Program-made: the position numbers and the translations under genes
The notes under the pieces: generated by a model
What the model saw: the letters and a program-made list of their open reading frames with translations, nothing else
What the model was told of the DNA's origin: nothing
Databases searched by the model: none
Shown: positions 45,713 to 52,015 of the stretch, piece after piece
How the letters are laid out: each line of letters starts with the position of its first letter
Position numbering within the stretch: the stretch's first letter is position 1
Origin: Candidatus Zhuqueibacterota bacterium
GTDB lineage: Bacteria; Zhuqueibacterota; Zhuqueibacteria; Residuimicrobiales; Krinioviventaceae
Assembly (NCBI GenBank): GCA_016929295.1
Contig: JAFGJB010000243.1
Coordinates: 1 to 52,015 of the forward strand
DNA length: 52,015 nucleotides
Direction of reading: 5' to 3'

Positions 45713-47188
45713 ATGACCGGGAGATTGCACCCACTGGATATCGGCATGCTTTTTCTCTATGCCACAGTTCTCGTCGGCATGGGAATTTACTATTTCCGTA
45801 AATCGAAAACATCGGCGCAATTCATGGTGGCGGACCGGAGCATACCCGCGTGGGCGGCCGGTCTGGCTGTCATGAGCGCCTACACCAGCAGCATCTCCTA
45901 CATCGCCACGCCGGGCAAAGCGTTTGACGACAACTGGCATCCGTTCATCTTTTCGCTCTGCATACCGCCCGTCGTCCTGCTGGTCAACAGGTTCGTCATC
46001 CCCTATTATCGCAAGATGAAAATGATCTCGGTCTACCAGTTTCTGGAGGAACGACTGGGATCCTATGGCCGCATCTATGCCGCCTTTTCATTTGTCCTCT
46101 ATATGATCGGTCGCGTTGCCGTGATTCTCTATCTTGCCAGCCTCTTGTTGTATACGTTCGTGCCCTGGGACATCGCCATCATCATCCTCGTCATCGGTCT
46201 CGTCACCATCGTTTATACCATGCTGGGCGGCATGGAAGCGGTCATCTGGACGGATGTCATGCAGTCGGCCATCATGATCATCGGCATTCTCTTCTGCGCC
46301 GTCTCGCTCACCATTGCCGTCTTTTCCAAGCCCGATTTTCTCATCCACAATGCGCTCGCAGTGAACAAGTTCAGCCTGGGCAGCGTCGGTCTGTCGCTTT
46401 CCTCGCGCACAATCTGGGTGATGATAATTTATGGCGTGACGGAAAATCTGCGCAATCTCATGGCCGATCAAAATTACGTGCAAAAATATGCCTCGGTCGC
46501 CACCGAGGCTGAAGCCAAACGCTCGGTGTGGATTGCGATGCTGATCTATATCCCGCTGACAGCCATTTTCCTCTACATCGGCACAGCCCTGTTCGCTTTT
46601 TATTCCGGCGGTGCGCAACTCGGCCCCGAGATCACCAAAGGGGATCAGGTATTTCCCTATTACATTGCCACCCAATTGCCGATTGGCCTCAAAGGTTTGA
46701 TCATCGCCGCCATCCTCGCCGCGGCCATGAGCACGATCGACTCGGCGCTCAACTGCTCGGCGACGGTGCTGTTGCTGGATTTTTACAAGCGCTATTTCAA
46801 GCCGGATATCAGTGAAAAGAGCAGCGTCCGCATCCTTCGTGGTGTGAGCCTGTTATGGGGAGCGCTGGGAATTGTCTTTGCGCTGTTGATGATTCGCGCC
46901 CAGAGCGCTCTCGATGTCTGGTGGGAGATTTCCGGCATCTTTGGCGGTGGCATTCTGGGACTATTCCTGTTAGGACTTTTTCGCGTTAAACTGCACGTCT
47001 GGCAGGGAGTTGTGAGCGTCGCCGTCAGCATCGCGCTCATTAGCTGGGGCACTTTTGCCAGAAATTTGCCGCCATCGGCAGAATGGCTCGCATGCACCAT
47101 CGACCCGATTTTGATGGGCGCCCTGGGCACCGCCGGTCTGCTGCTGACGGCGACGCTCTTTCACTTTTCAACTAATCGGACGAAATAA
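45713..47188 (+). CDS. Sodium:solute symporter (SSS family)
   Basis: Membrane transporter of 491 residues with about thirteen helices. The family signature region is present (AGLAVMSAYTSSISYIATPGKAFDDNWHPF), and VWTDVMQSAIMI matches TM5. SSS members take up sugars, sialic acid, proline or organic acids with sodium. It is directly downstream of the DapA/NanA-family aldolase gene and has a clear AGGAG ribosome site, so it probably imports the aldolase substrate or its precursor. Confidence 0.92.
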   Translation: MTGRLHPLDIGMLFLYATVLVGMGIYYFRKSKTSAQFMVADRSIPAWAAGLAVMSAYTSSISYIATPGKAFDDNWHPFIFSLCIPPVVLLVNRFVIPYYRKMKMISVYQFLEERLGSYGRIYAAFSFVLYMIGRVAVILYLASLLLYTFVPWDIAIIILVIGLVTIVYTMLGGMEAVIWTDVMQSAIMIIGILFCAVSLTIAVFSKPDFLIHNALAVNKFSLGSVGLSLSSRTIWVMIIYGVTENLRNLMADQNYVQKYASVATEAEAKRSVWIAMLIYIPLTAIFLYIGTALFAFYSGGAQLGPEITKGDQVFPYYIATQLPIGLKGLIIAAILAAAMSTIDSALNCSATVLLLDFYKRYFKPDISEKSSVRILRGVSLLWGALGIVFALLMIRAQSALDVWWEISGIFGGGILGLFLLGLFRVKLHVWQGVVSVAVSIALISWGTFARNLPPSAEWLACTIDPILMGALGTAGLLLTATLFHFSTNRTK

Positions 47189-47279
47189 CTATACCTCTTT
47201 TTCCTCGCATCTGCCTGTGGTATAGACGGTTACAGATATTGACCGTCGGGAGCGAGATGGTAGAGTTCAGCCGACAGCC

Positions 47280-47939
47280 TCATCGCAGCAGCAGCATGCG
47301 AATCGTTCGATCGATGCCATCGCTCTGCAGGCGAGCCAAATAAATGCCTGAATCCACCACTTCGGCCAGATCATTTTTGCCATTCCATGACAACTGGTAT
47401 TGACCCGGTTGCAGATGTTCATTCAGCAGGTCGCGAATCGGCTGACCGAGCGCATTATAAATTCGCAGGGTGACGGCGGCGGTGTGCGGAACGGTGAAAG
47501 AGATCGTCGTTACCGGATTAAACGGATTGGGAAAATTTTGCTGTAACGTGAATGAAGCTGGTACAGTAAAAGCTGCGACAGCAATGCCGACCGTGCTATT
47601 GGGATCGCCCGGATTCGACACCAGGTTGGCGTCGCCGGGATTGGCCTGGCCCATCGCCCAGGCGCCGCCGGCATCCTGCAACTCTTCCCCATTGGTTTTG
47701 CCGTCGTTATCGGAATCGAGCGCGGCCAGCGCCTCACCCCAGAGGACATCGCCGCTGCCGTTCAAAAAACCGTTTTCAATTTGTCTGCCAAAATCGTTTC
47801 TCGGCCCGCCAAAACCGGTGTGGCAGGTCACACATTGAAATTTGTTGCCATTGGGCACCTGATTGACGCGTTTTTCACGCGCGACGGCGTCGATGGTCAC
47901 GAGTGTAGAAACAGATAATAGGATGGCAATCATTTTCAT
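47280..47939 (-). CDS. Secreted CxxCH protein with EF-hand-like motif and sorting domain
   Basis: About 219 residues. Signal peptide (about 1-20), then CVTCH (36-40) with GFGGPRNDFG, then a calcium-type loop DSDNDGKTNGEE (75-86), and a FlgD-like C-terminal sorting domain (about 128-219, LQQNFPNPFNPVTTISF). The CxxCH suggests a single covalent haem. The ATG at 47939 has GGAGGA six bases upstream, whereas a longer frame to 48050 would run into the DUF2892 gene. It is the last gene in the haem-lipoprotein/YceI/DUF5777/DUF2892 cluster, possibly a surface-exposed electron carrier. Confidence 0.85.
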   Translation of the reverse strand: MKMIAILLSVSTLVTIDAVAREKRVNQVPNGNKFQCVTCHTGFGGPRNDFGRQIENGFLNGSGDVLWGEALAALDSDNDGKTNGEELQDAGGAWAMGQANPGDANLVSNPGDPNSTVGIAVAAFTVPASFTLQQNFPNPFNPVTTISFTVPHTAAVTLRIYNALGQPIRDLLNEHLQPGQYQLSWNGKNDLAEVVDSGIYLARLQSDGIDRTIRMLLLR

Positions 47940-47950
47940 AAAAAATCCTC

Positions 47951-48136
47951 CTATGGCTTTTTTCTGGCCGTGTTGATCTTGAAAGGAACGTACAAAGGAC
48001 AGAAGTTCAGGAGAGCGGTGATGAGCAACACCAATCCGACCAGACCCCACCAGCTTTTAAAGACAACTCCAGCGATGATGACGACTATGCCCAGGACAAG
48101 TCGCACCATTTTGTCAGTTTTGCCCACATTTTTCAT
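47951..48136 (-). CDS. DUF2892 small membrane protein
   Basis: A 61-residue inner-membrane protein of the DUF2892/YgaP-tail type. KNVGKTDKMVRLVLGIVVII and the second helix ending NFCPLYVPFKI are characteristic. In other bacteria this domain often accompanies rhodanese or sulfur and redox proteins; here it sits in a cytochrome-like cluster. The ATG at 48136 has GGAGG upstream; an ATG at 48151 is part of that ribosome site. The start is 15 bases after the DUF5777 stop. Confidence 0.88.
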   Translation of the reverse strand: MKNVGKTDKMVRLVLGIVVIIAGVVFKSWWGLVGLVLLITALLNFCPLYVPFKINTARKKP

Positions 48137-48151
48137 CGTCTTCTCCTCCAT

Positions 48152-48979
48152 TTAAAAGGTTCTAGTGATCAAAAAACCGATACGAATATCGCCGGCGAAG
48201 AAATCCTTGTCCGCGCCGGCGATATATTGTGCTGTATTCACCTTGTCATTATTGGTCAAAAAGATCTTGAAAAAATGGCCGCCGGTCTCCAGTTCGAATC
48301 CCAGCGTCAGCGAATCATACGACCGCCGCCAGCCGCTCACCGTCGGATTCCATTCCGCCAGCACGCTCCATCGCGGCGAGACGTAATATTGCACATAGCT
48401 GCCAAAGGTGAAGGAGTATTGCGGGTCGACGCAAAAGATGTGCGCGTTGTAGAGATAGGTTGGCGCCAGGCCGACGCCGATTTTCTTTTGCACCAGGGTG
48501 TTGGCGATGAGCTGGGCGTAATACTGGAATCGCCGTGCATCGCTCTTCACCGGATCGTAAATCTCGCCATTATAGGCGATGCCGCCGCGCACGCTGAAAC
48601 CGATGGGAAAGCTCTTGTTGTCAAGTTGCGTGGCTTTATATTTTGCAGTCAGTTCGACATTGTCCATCGCATTGGTCCTGCCGATGTGCAGCATGAGCGC
48701 ATCGCTCACCGCATAGCCGAGCGCCAGGCGAATGGTGGCCGGTCCATCCATGCCCCAGAACGAGCTGCTGCCCTGGCTGACCGGCGTGGTGAAGCGGTGC
48801 GACACCTCGAATTCCCAGTCGCCTTTTTGCAGCGTCTCCGCTGTCGGCAACATGGCGGCGATCGGCGAGTGAAACAGCTGCAGCTCCCCGAGCATTGGTT
48901 CGGCGCGCTTCCAGCTGGAGCCCTGCGCCAGAGCCAGCGTCGTCAGTGAAAAGATGATGAAAATGGATTTTTTCAGCAC
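48152..48979 (-). CDS. DUF5777-family outer membrane beta-barrel protein
   Basis: A 275-residue predicted barrel. The signal peptide ends about LALAQG, and the C-terminus is IRIGFLITRTF with a terminal aromatic residue. KGDWEFEVSHRF and FWGMDGPATIRLALGYAVSDALMLHIGRT are typical of DUF5777. The function is unknown; in Bacteroidota such barrels lie beside YceI and haem proteins, the same combination as here. The start is GTG at 48979 with AGAGG six bases upstream, 10 bases from the YceI stop. Confidence 0.83.
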   Translation of the reverse strand: MLKKSIFIIFSLTTLALAQGSSWKRAEPMLGELQLFHSPIAAMLPTAETLQKGDWEFEVSHRFTTPVSQGSSSFWGMDGPATIRLALGYAVSDALMLHIGRTNAMDNVELTAKYKATQLDNKSFPIGFSVRGGIAYNGEIYDPVKSDARRFQYYAQLIANTLVQKKIGVGLAPTYLYNAHIFCVDPQYSFTFGSYVQYYVSPRWSVLAEWNPTVSGWRRSYDSLTLGFELETGGHFFKIFLTNNDKVNTAQYIAGADKDFFAGDIRIGFLITRTF

Positions 48980-48988
48980 GTCAGACCT

Positions 48989-49552
48989 CTATTCCTTGGC
49001 TTTTTTGACAAAAAAGGTGACATCCAGCAGAATTTCTTCGCCGACCTTGAGCAGCATGAGCTGCGGGCGTTCAATTTTATGATCGGCCAGTTTGATGCTG
49101 AATCGGCTTGTCGCTTTAAAGCCGTCACCGCTTTGCGTTATTTTCCCGTCTATTTGCATTTTGCGTTCGACGCCGTGCAGTTTGAACGTACCCGAGCTTT
49201 TGATATCAATGCTGCCGTCCTGCTGGACAACGGCTTCGACGATACGGCCCGCATACGAAGCAAAAGGATATTTATCGGTCTCGAGGTAATTGTCGCGCAT
49301 ATGCCTGTTGCGCAGGCCGATGCCCGTATCTATGGAGGCGAGATCGACTTCAAAATAAAAGTCGCTCTCGGCGGTCAGATCGTCCCCTTGCCACATGACA
49401 TAGCCGTCGATTTTCTCCGTCGTGCCGACGATCTCTTCCAGCGGCGCCGCCGAGGTGAATTTGACCAGATTGCTCTGCTCCTTGTCGACATGGAATTCCG
49501 CGGCCAAGCCAATCATGCTGAACACAAGCATGAATAATGCAGTCATCTTCAT
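48989..49552 (-). CDS. YceI-family periplasmic protein
   Basis: Lipocalin-like protein of 187 residues that binds polyisoprenoids or other hydrophobic molecules. Signal peptide MKMTALFMLVFSMIGLA; then FHVDKEQSNLVKFTSAAPLEEIVGTTEKIDG and the standard SIDTGIGLRNRHMRDNYLETDKYPFASY. GTFKLHGVERKMQIDGKI is also diagnostic. GGAG precedes ATG 49552. It follows the haem lipoprotein gene by 49 bases and probably belongs to the same operon. Confidence 0.93.
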   Translation of the reverse strand: MKMTALFMLVFSMIGLAAEFHVDKEQSNLVKFTSAAPLEEIVGTTEKIDGYVMWQGDDLTAESDFYFEVDLASIDTGIGLRNRHMRDNYLETDKYPFASYAGRIVEAVVQQDGSIDIKSSGTFKLHGVERKMQIDGKITQSGDGFKATSRFSIKLADHKIERPQLMLLKVGEEILLDVTFFVKKAKE

Positions 49553-49601
49553 TCTTACTCCAGGTTATATGTGAACAGGATCCGCCTTTGTCAGCGTTGC
49601 G

Positions 49602-50018
49602 CTAGTCATTCGCAGCGCCGCGATCGATCCACGCTTTCACCGAGTCTATTTTAGCGCTCCCCAAAGGCGCCCCGGGAGGCATCAAAGGAGCGTCCGTGCC
49701 TTCCAGCACTTTGACCAGATAACTGGCATCGCTATTGAACGGTTCGACCCGTTTCAACGCCGAGCCGTTGCTCGCAACATTCACCAGATTCCCATAAGCA
49801 GCGCCTGCCGACAGATTGAGGCCGCCGGACGGCAGGCTGCCGCTATGGCAAGCGATGCAGGCGGCGTTAAAGATGGTGCTCTGGATATCGGCAAAGGTCG
49901 TTTTTCCGGCCGGCACATCCCCGCAGCACAGCTCGCATTCGGAGATGATGTTGTCACTGCAATTCACGGCCGAGAGAATGATCAACAGAGTGATAAAAAA
50001 GAATAATTTACGTTTCAC
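49602..50018 (-). CDS. c-type haem lipoprotein
   Basis: About 138 residues. Starting at GTG 50018 (GAGG eight bases upstream) gives a lipoprotein signal MKRKLFFFITLLIILSAVNC. A CELCCG cluster close to the anchor is followed by CIACH (haem attachment) and a late PLMPPGAPLG with the probable axial methionine. The pattern of CIACHSG, an LV-VEP loop and an MP-PG motif is that of planctomycete-type cytochrome C domains. It is probably an electron-transfer protein on the envelope surface and the first gene of the redox-like cluster. Confidence 0.85.
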   Translation of the reverse strand: MKRKLFFFITLLIILSAVNCSDNIISECELCCGDVPAGKTTFADIQSTIFNAACIACHSGSLPSGGLNLSAGAAYGNLVNVASNGSALKRVEPFNSDASYLVKVLEGTDAPLMPPGAPLGSAKIDSVKAWIDRGAAND

Positions 50019-50068
50019 TTGTACAGGCCTCAATAAAATAGTTCAGTAGAAATTAATAACCCACTTTT

Positions 50069-50138
50069 ATCTGGCAATTATTCCGCCAGATGTTTAAATT
50101 ACGGCCGGAAAAATCCGGACGCTCTCATCCATATGGAT
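50069..50138. promoter_or_regulatory. Divergent regulatory region with inverted repeats
   Basis: Between the divergent haem-lipoprotein (start 50018) and parvulin (start 50236) genes lie ATCTGGC/GCCAGAT (50069-50075 and 50085-50091) and a perfect palindrome ATCCATATGGAT (50127-50138). A later CTCTC/GAGAG pair occurs at about 50160-50177. These could be operators or hairpins in the leaders; no specific regulator is known. Confidence 0.3.
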
Positions 50139-50235
50139 AAAATATCACTCTGCTTTCGCTCTCGCACGCGCGATGAGAGTAGCAGAAATTATCGACAGTT
50201 ATCGCTCTTGGCAAAACCGCACAGGAGATAAAACA

Positions 50236-50628
50236 ATGAAACATGCATCGATTTGTTTGCTCGTCTTTGCCGCTTTGATTTTGCTGGCCTGCAGTGACCG
50301 CGAGCCGGCGGAGATCACCGCCCGGCACATTTTGATCATGTACCAGGGCTCGACGCGCGCGCCGGAGACGGTGCAACGCACCAAAGAGCAGGCGCAGGAG
50401 CAGGCCGCCGAGCTGCTGGATCAGGTTGAGGCCGGGGCGGACTTTGCTGCGCTGGCGACGCAACACTCCGATTGTCCAAGCAAGGCTCGCGGCGGCCTGC
50501 TGAGCCCATTCGGCCGCGGCGTCATGGCCGCACCTTTTGAAGAGGCGGCGTTTGCGCTCAAAAAAGGCGAGATCAGCGGCGTGGTGGAGACCGAGTTTGG
50601 TTTTCATATCATCAAACGGGAGAAATAG
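50236..50628 (+). CDS. Parvulin-type peptidyl-prolyl isomerase lipoprotein
   Basis: About 130 residues. The ATG at 50236 has AGGAG and gives the lipoprotein signal MKHASICLLVFAALILLAC. A single parvulin domain follows (EITARHILIMYQGS, FAALATQHSDCPSKARGGLLSPFGRGVMAAPFEEAAF, GVVETEFGFHIIKRE), as in PpiC/PrsA-like folding factors in the envelope. It lacks the flanking SurA/PrsA chaperone regions, so it is a minimal form. It stands alone, divergent from the redox cluster. Confidence 0.93.
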   Translation: MKHASICLLVFAALILLACSDREPAEITARHILIMYQGSTRAPETVQRTKEQAQEQAAELLDQVEAGADFAALATQHSDCPSKARGGLLSPFGRGVMAAPFEEAAFALKKGEISGVVETEFGFHIIKREK

Positions 50629-50831
50629 AGCGGTGGCACGACGGTCAATGGCATCTGCATTGGTGTTGAGAGCCTAAAATGGACGTTCATATCGATGTGA
50701 TTCCCTCTGCTCCAACATGATCGACTGCCTGCTTCACACCATGGCCGCTGAAAACAATCCGGACAGTATCCACCACAGCCACTTATATGCCCAAATAAGG
50801 TTTCTCTCTGCCAAATAATATGTAGCAAGTT

Positions 50832-51210
50832 CTATTTTCCATTCGAGTTATTTTTCTTATCAATTCCGAAAACAACCGGAATACCGACCCAGGTTCTGAC
50901 CGGTTTCGACTTTTGTTTGGCAGGATTCCATTTCGTCGCTCTAATTGCTGCAACTGCAACGCTATCGCACTCATTGCCTAATGACTTTGATATCAATTAA
51001 TTTTTCATCCGGTGGAGCATCAATCTCTTCCGCTTCTAACTTGGATATCTCAACTCTAACTGAATCGAGTTTTGCTTTTAGAGAAATCTCCAGTGCTCTC
51101 AAGCTATCAATATCTGCTTTTTTATCGGTTTTGCATTCACACGCACCTGTTCCTAAAAAAGCAAAGAATAATAGAAATGACAGTACTGAGTAAAATAGTG
51201 TTACTTTCAT
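50832..51210 (-). pseudogene. Frameshifted TonB-like (C-terminal domain) lipoprotein gene
   Basis: The first frame (51210-50971, 79 codons, AAGGAG upstream) encodes a signal with a possible lipobox (LGTGAC), a coiled-coil segment and ends LIDIKVIRQ-stop. Skipping one base after the AGG codon, the other frame reads on to 50832 with NECDSVAVAAIRATKWNPA then KQKSKPVRTWVGIPVVFGI. That is the characteristic final helix and strand of the TonB C-terminal domain. The earlier TonB strands (YP..A...G) are not evident, so there may also be an internal deletion. Reading as one decayed gene is an inference; a sequencing error is possible. Confidence 0.65.
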
Positions 51211-51294
51211 TTTCTCAATCTCCTTTTTAACAGATTTTGAGGATTTTTAAATTCAGGCAGACGAAAGATCATCTGTATTGAGACGTGCAAATAT

Positions 51295-51323
51295 ATTTTA
51301 GCGGTTTGCAGCTAAAGAATCAA
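51295..51323 (-). promoter_or_regulatory. Candidate promoter for the TonB-like gene
   Basis: On the minus strand TTGATT (51323-51318), a 17-base spacer and TAAAAT (51300-51295) make a good sigma-70-type match, with a leader of about 78 bases to the ATG at 51210. This AT-rich region (51211-51410) shows no gene. Confidence 0.45.
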
Positions 51324-51410
51324 AAATATGTGTATGGAAATCTTGGCGCATTTTTTATTCTAAGCTGACGTCAAGCCTTAACACAAATCTGCGTGAATAC
51401 GTTTCATTGG

Positions 51411-51626
51411 TCATTTTGCCAACGCACCCATTATTAGTATAATTACACCTTTAGATGATCCATATTTTTGAATAGCCAATATAGTATAGTTTGAACAGCT
51501 TGGTTCAAAACGGCAAGCCTGTCTTAATCTTTTTGGTGCAATTCTTTGGTAGACATGAATGAGTTTAATGATTACTGTTTGAATTAGTTTTACCTCCTTG
51601 TTTAATGCCCGATTAGCATATCGCAC
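51411..51626 (-). CDS. yidD: YidD-like membrane-insertion factor, short and with an unusual start
   Basis: YidD helps YidC-dependent insertion of membrane proteins. IKLIHVYQRIAPKRLR followed by CRFEPSCSNYTILAIQKYGSSKG is diagnostic. The protein ends at GALAK and lacks the usual RCNPWHPGGYDPVP-type tail, so it is truncated or divergent. No ATG is available near the 5' end. The coordinates use a GTG at 51626, but a strong AAGGAGG sits eight bases before an in-frame ATT (51584) that would give the normal YidD N-terminus, so ATT may be the real start or a mutated ATG. It is normally found by rpmH-rnpA-yidC, which are absent here. Confidence 0.75.
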   Translation of the reverse strand: MRYANRALNKEVKLIQTVIIKLIHVYQRIAPKRLRQACRFEPSCSNYTILAIQKYGSSKGVIILIMGALAK

Positions 51627-51675
51627 AATTATTTTATGTATTAATTTCTATTTGATGATAAGTACAGTTATAACG

Positions 51676-51712
51676 AGAAGAAAAAGGCGGTTCCAGGACC
51701 TGAAATCGCCTT
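51676..51712 (-). terminator. Rho-independent terminator
   Basis: On the minus strand AAGGCG (51712-51707) pairs with CGCCTT (51689-51684), with an inner TTCAGG/CCTGGAA extension, followed by TTTTCTTC. It ends the sorting-domain gene to its right. Confidence 0.8.
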
Positions 51713-51741
51713 CACCTCAGAGAGGATTTTAGAGGAACTGA

Positions 51742-52015
51742 CTAACGAATCAGCATTAGTTTATGGGTTCGTATTTGATTTTCTGTCTTTATTTGACAGA
51801 GATAAACACCGGATGGCATATCCTGCCCCTCTTGATCTGTACCGTTCCACGTTTGTGTGTGTTCACCCGAACGTTGGAATCCTTCTGCGAGTCGGGTCAC
51901 AAAACGACCGAGTGCATCAACAATCTTTAACTCGACATGAGTATCACGCGGCAGTGAGTACACGATTTCCGTGGAGGGGTTGAAGGGATTGGGGTAGTTT
52001 TGAAGCAAAAGGCAT
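51742..52015 (-). CDS. C-terminal sorting domain of a secreted protein (5' part outside window)
   Basis: The frame is open to the window edge. The visible 90 residues are a FlgD-like/type A sorting domain: LLQNYPNPFNPSTEIVYSLP, then VELKIVDALGRFVTRL, the TQTWNGTDQEGQDMPSGVYLC turn and the basic end KLMLIR. The remainder of the protein lies beyond base 52015, so its function cannot be inferred. Confidence 0.85.
   Translation of the reverse strand, partial: CLLLQNYPNPFNPSTEIVYSLPRDTHVELKIVDALGRFVTRLAEGFQRSGEHTQTWNGTDQEGQDMPSGVYLCQIKTENQIRTHKLMLIR

Noticed and set aside
47225-47247. Terminator between the symporter and the CxxCH gene
   Set aside because: GACGGT/ACCGTC can pair, but the stem is short, the loop is 11 bases and there is no T-run.
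50604-50974. Small minus-strand frames near the TonB-like remnant
   Set aside because: One is the wrong frame through the TonB-like remnant and the other lies in the gap with no support; the informative frame is the one giving the TonB end.

Overview
The window looks like a chromosomal contig from an uncultured bacterium of the FCB-type lineages (KSB1, Calditrichota and relatives are the best guess; no rRNA or other phylogenetic marker is present). The reasons are a PorV-like outer-membrane protein at the left end, at least five secreted proteins ending in a FlgD-like/type A sorting domain with the QNYPNPFNP signature, many lipoproteins, and the pairing of DUF6057 and TolB/PD40 genes. Base composition is about 50% GC apart from an AT-rich stretch near the right end. 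I see no tRNA, rRNA, CRISPR array, insertion sequence or prophage.

Left part (1-24 kb). A PorV-family gene is followed by a gene-poor, repeat-bearing gap. A leftward operon comes next: cyclophilin lipoprotein, secreted subtilisin-like protease, Gfo/Idh/MocA oxidoreductase, and a NatA/NatB-like ABC exporter. Rightward stress genes follow (OsmC, ferritin, an ECF sigma factor). A leftward operon then carries DUF6057, a haem-binding TolB-like lipoprotein and a chorismatase-like RidA-superfamily protein. The leftward parA-parB-M23 peptidase-bactofilin operon is a chromosome segregation and cell-shape module. A divergent rightward group encodes proline dehydrogenase, a small membrane protein, LigA, an M48 lipoprotein and a large secreted repeat protein. 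A LamG-domain secreted protein after that is split by a frameshift.

Middle (25-44 kb). This is a surface-polysaccharide locus: a Wzx-like flippase (rightward), then on the minus strand a TPR lipoprotein, a DUF4292 lipoprotein, two GT2 glycosyltransferases, a YfhO-like membrane protein, an AsnB-type amidotransferase and a GT4 glycosyltransferase. Next come a glucuronyl C5-epimerase, a polysaccharide deacetylase and a sulfotransferase, joined by two 4-base stop/start overlaps. Two FkbM methyltransferases and an unknown protein end the locus. Epimerase, deacetylase and sulfotransferase together are the enzyme classes that turn heparosan into heparan sulfate, so the window may encode a bacterial glycosaminoglycan-like, sulfated, uronate-epimerised polymer. 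Different families of short palindromic repeats sit at the module boundaries.

Right part (44-52 kb). A HAD-IIA phosphatase, a DapA/NanA-family aldolase with an altered motif and a sodium:solute symporter form a small catabolic group. A minus-strand cluster follows: a haem lipoprotein, YceI, a DUF5777 beta-barrel, a DUF2892 protein and a secreted CxxCH protein with a sorting domain, possibly an envelope redox system. After a parvulin lipoprotein, the AT-rich end holds a frameshifted TonB-like gene, a short YidD homologue whose Shine-Dalgarno points at an ATT codon, and the C-terminus of another sorting-domain protein that runs off the window.
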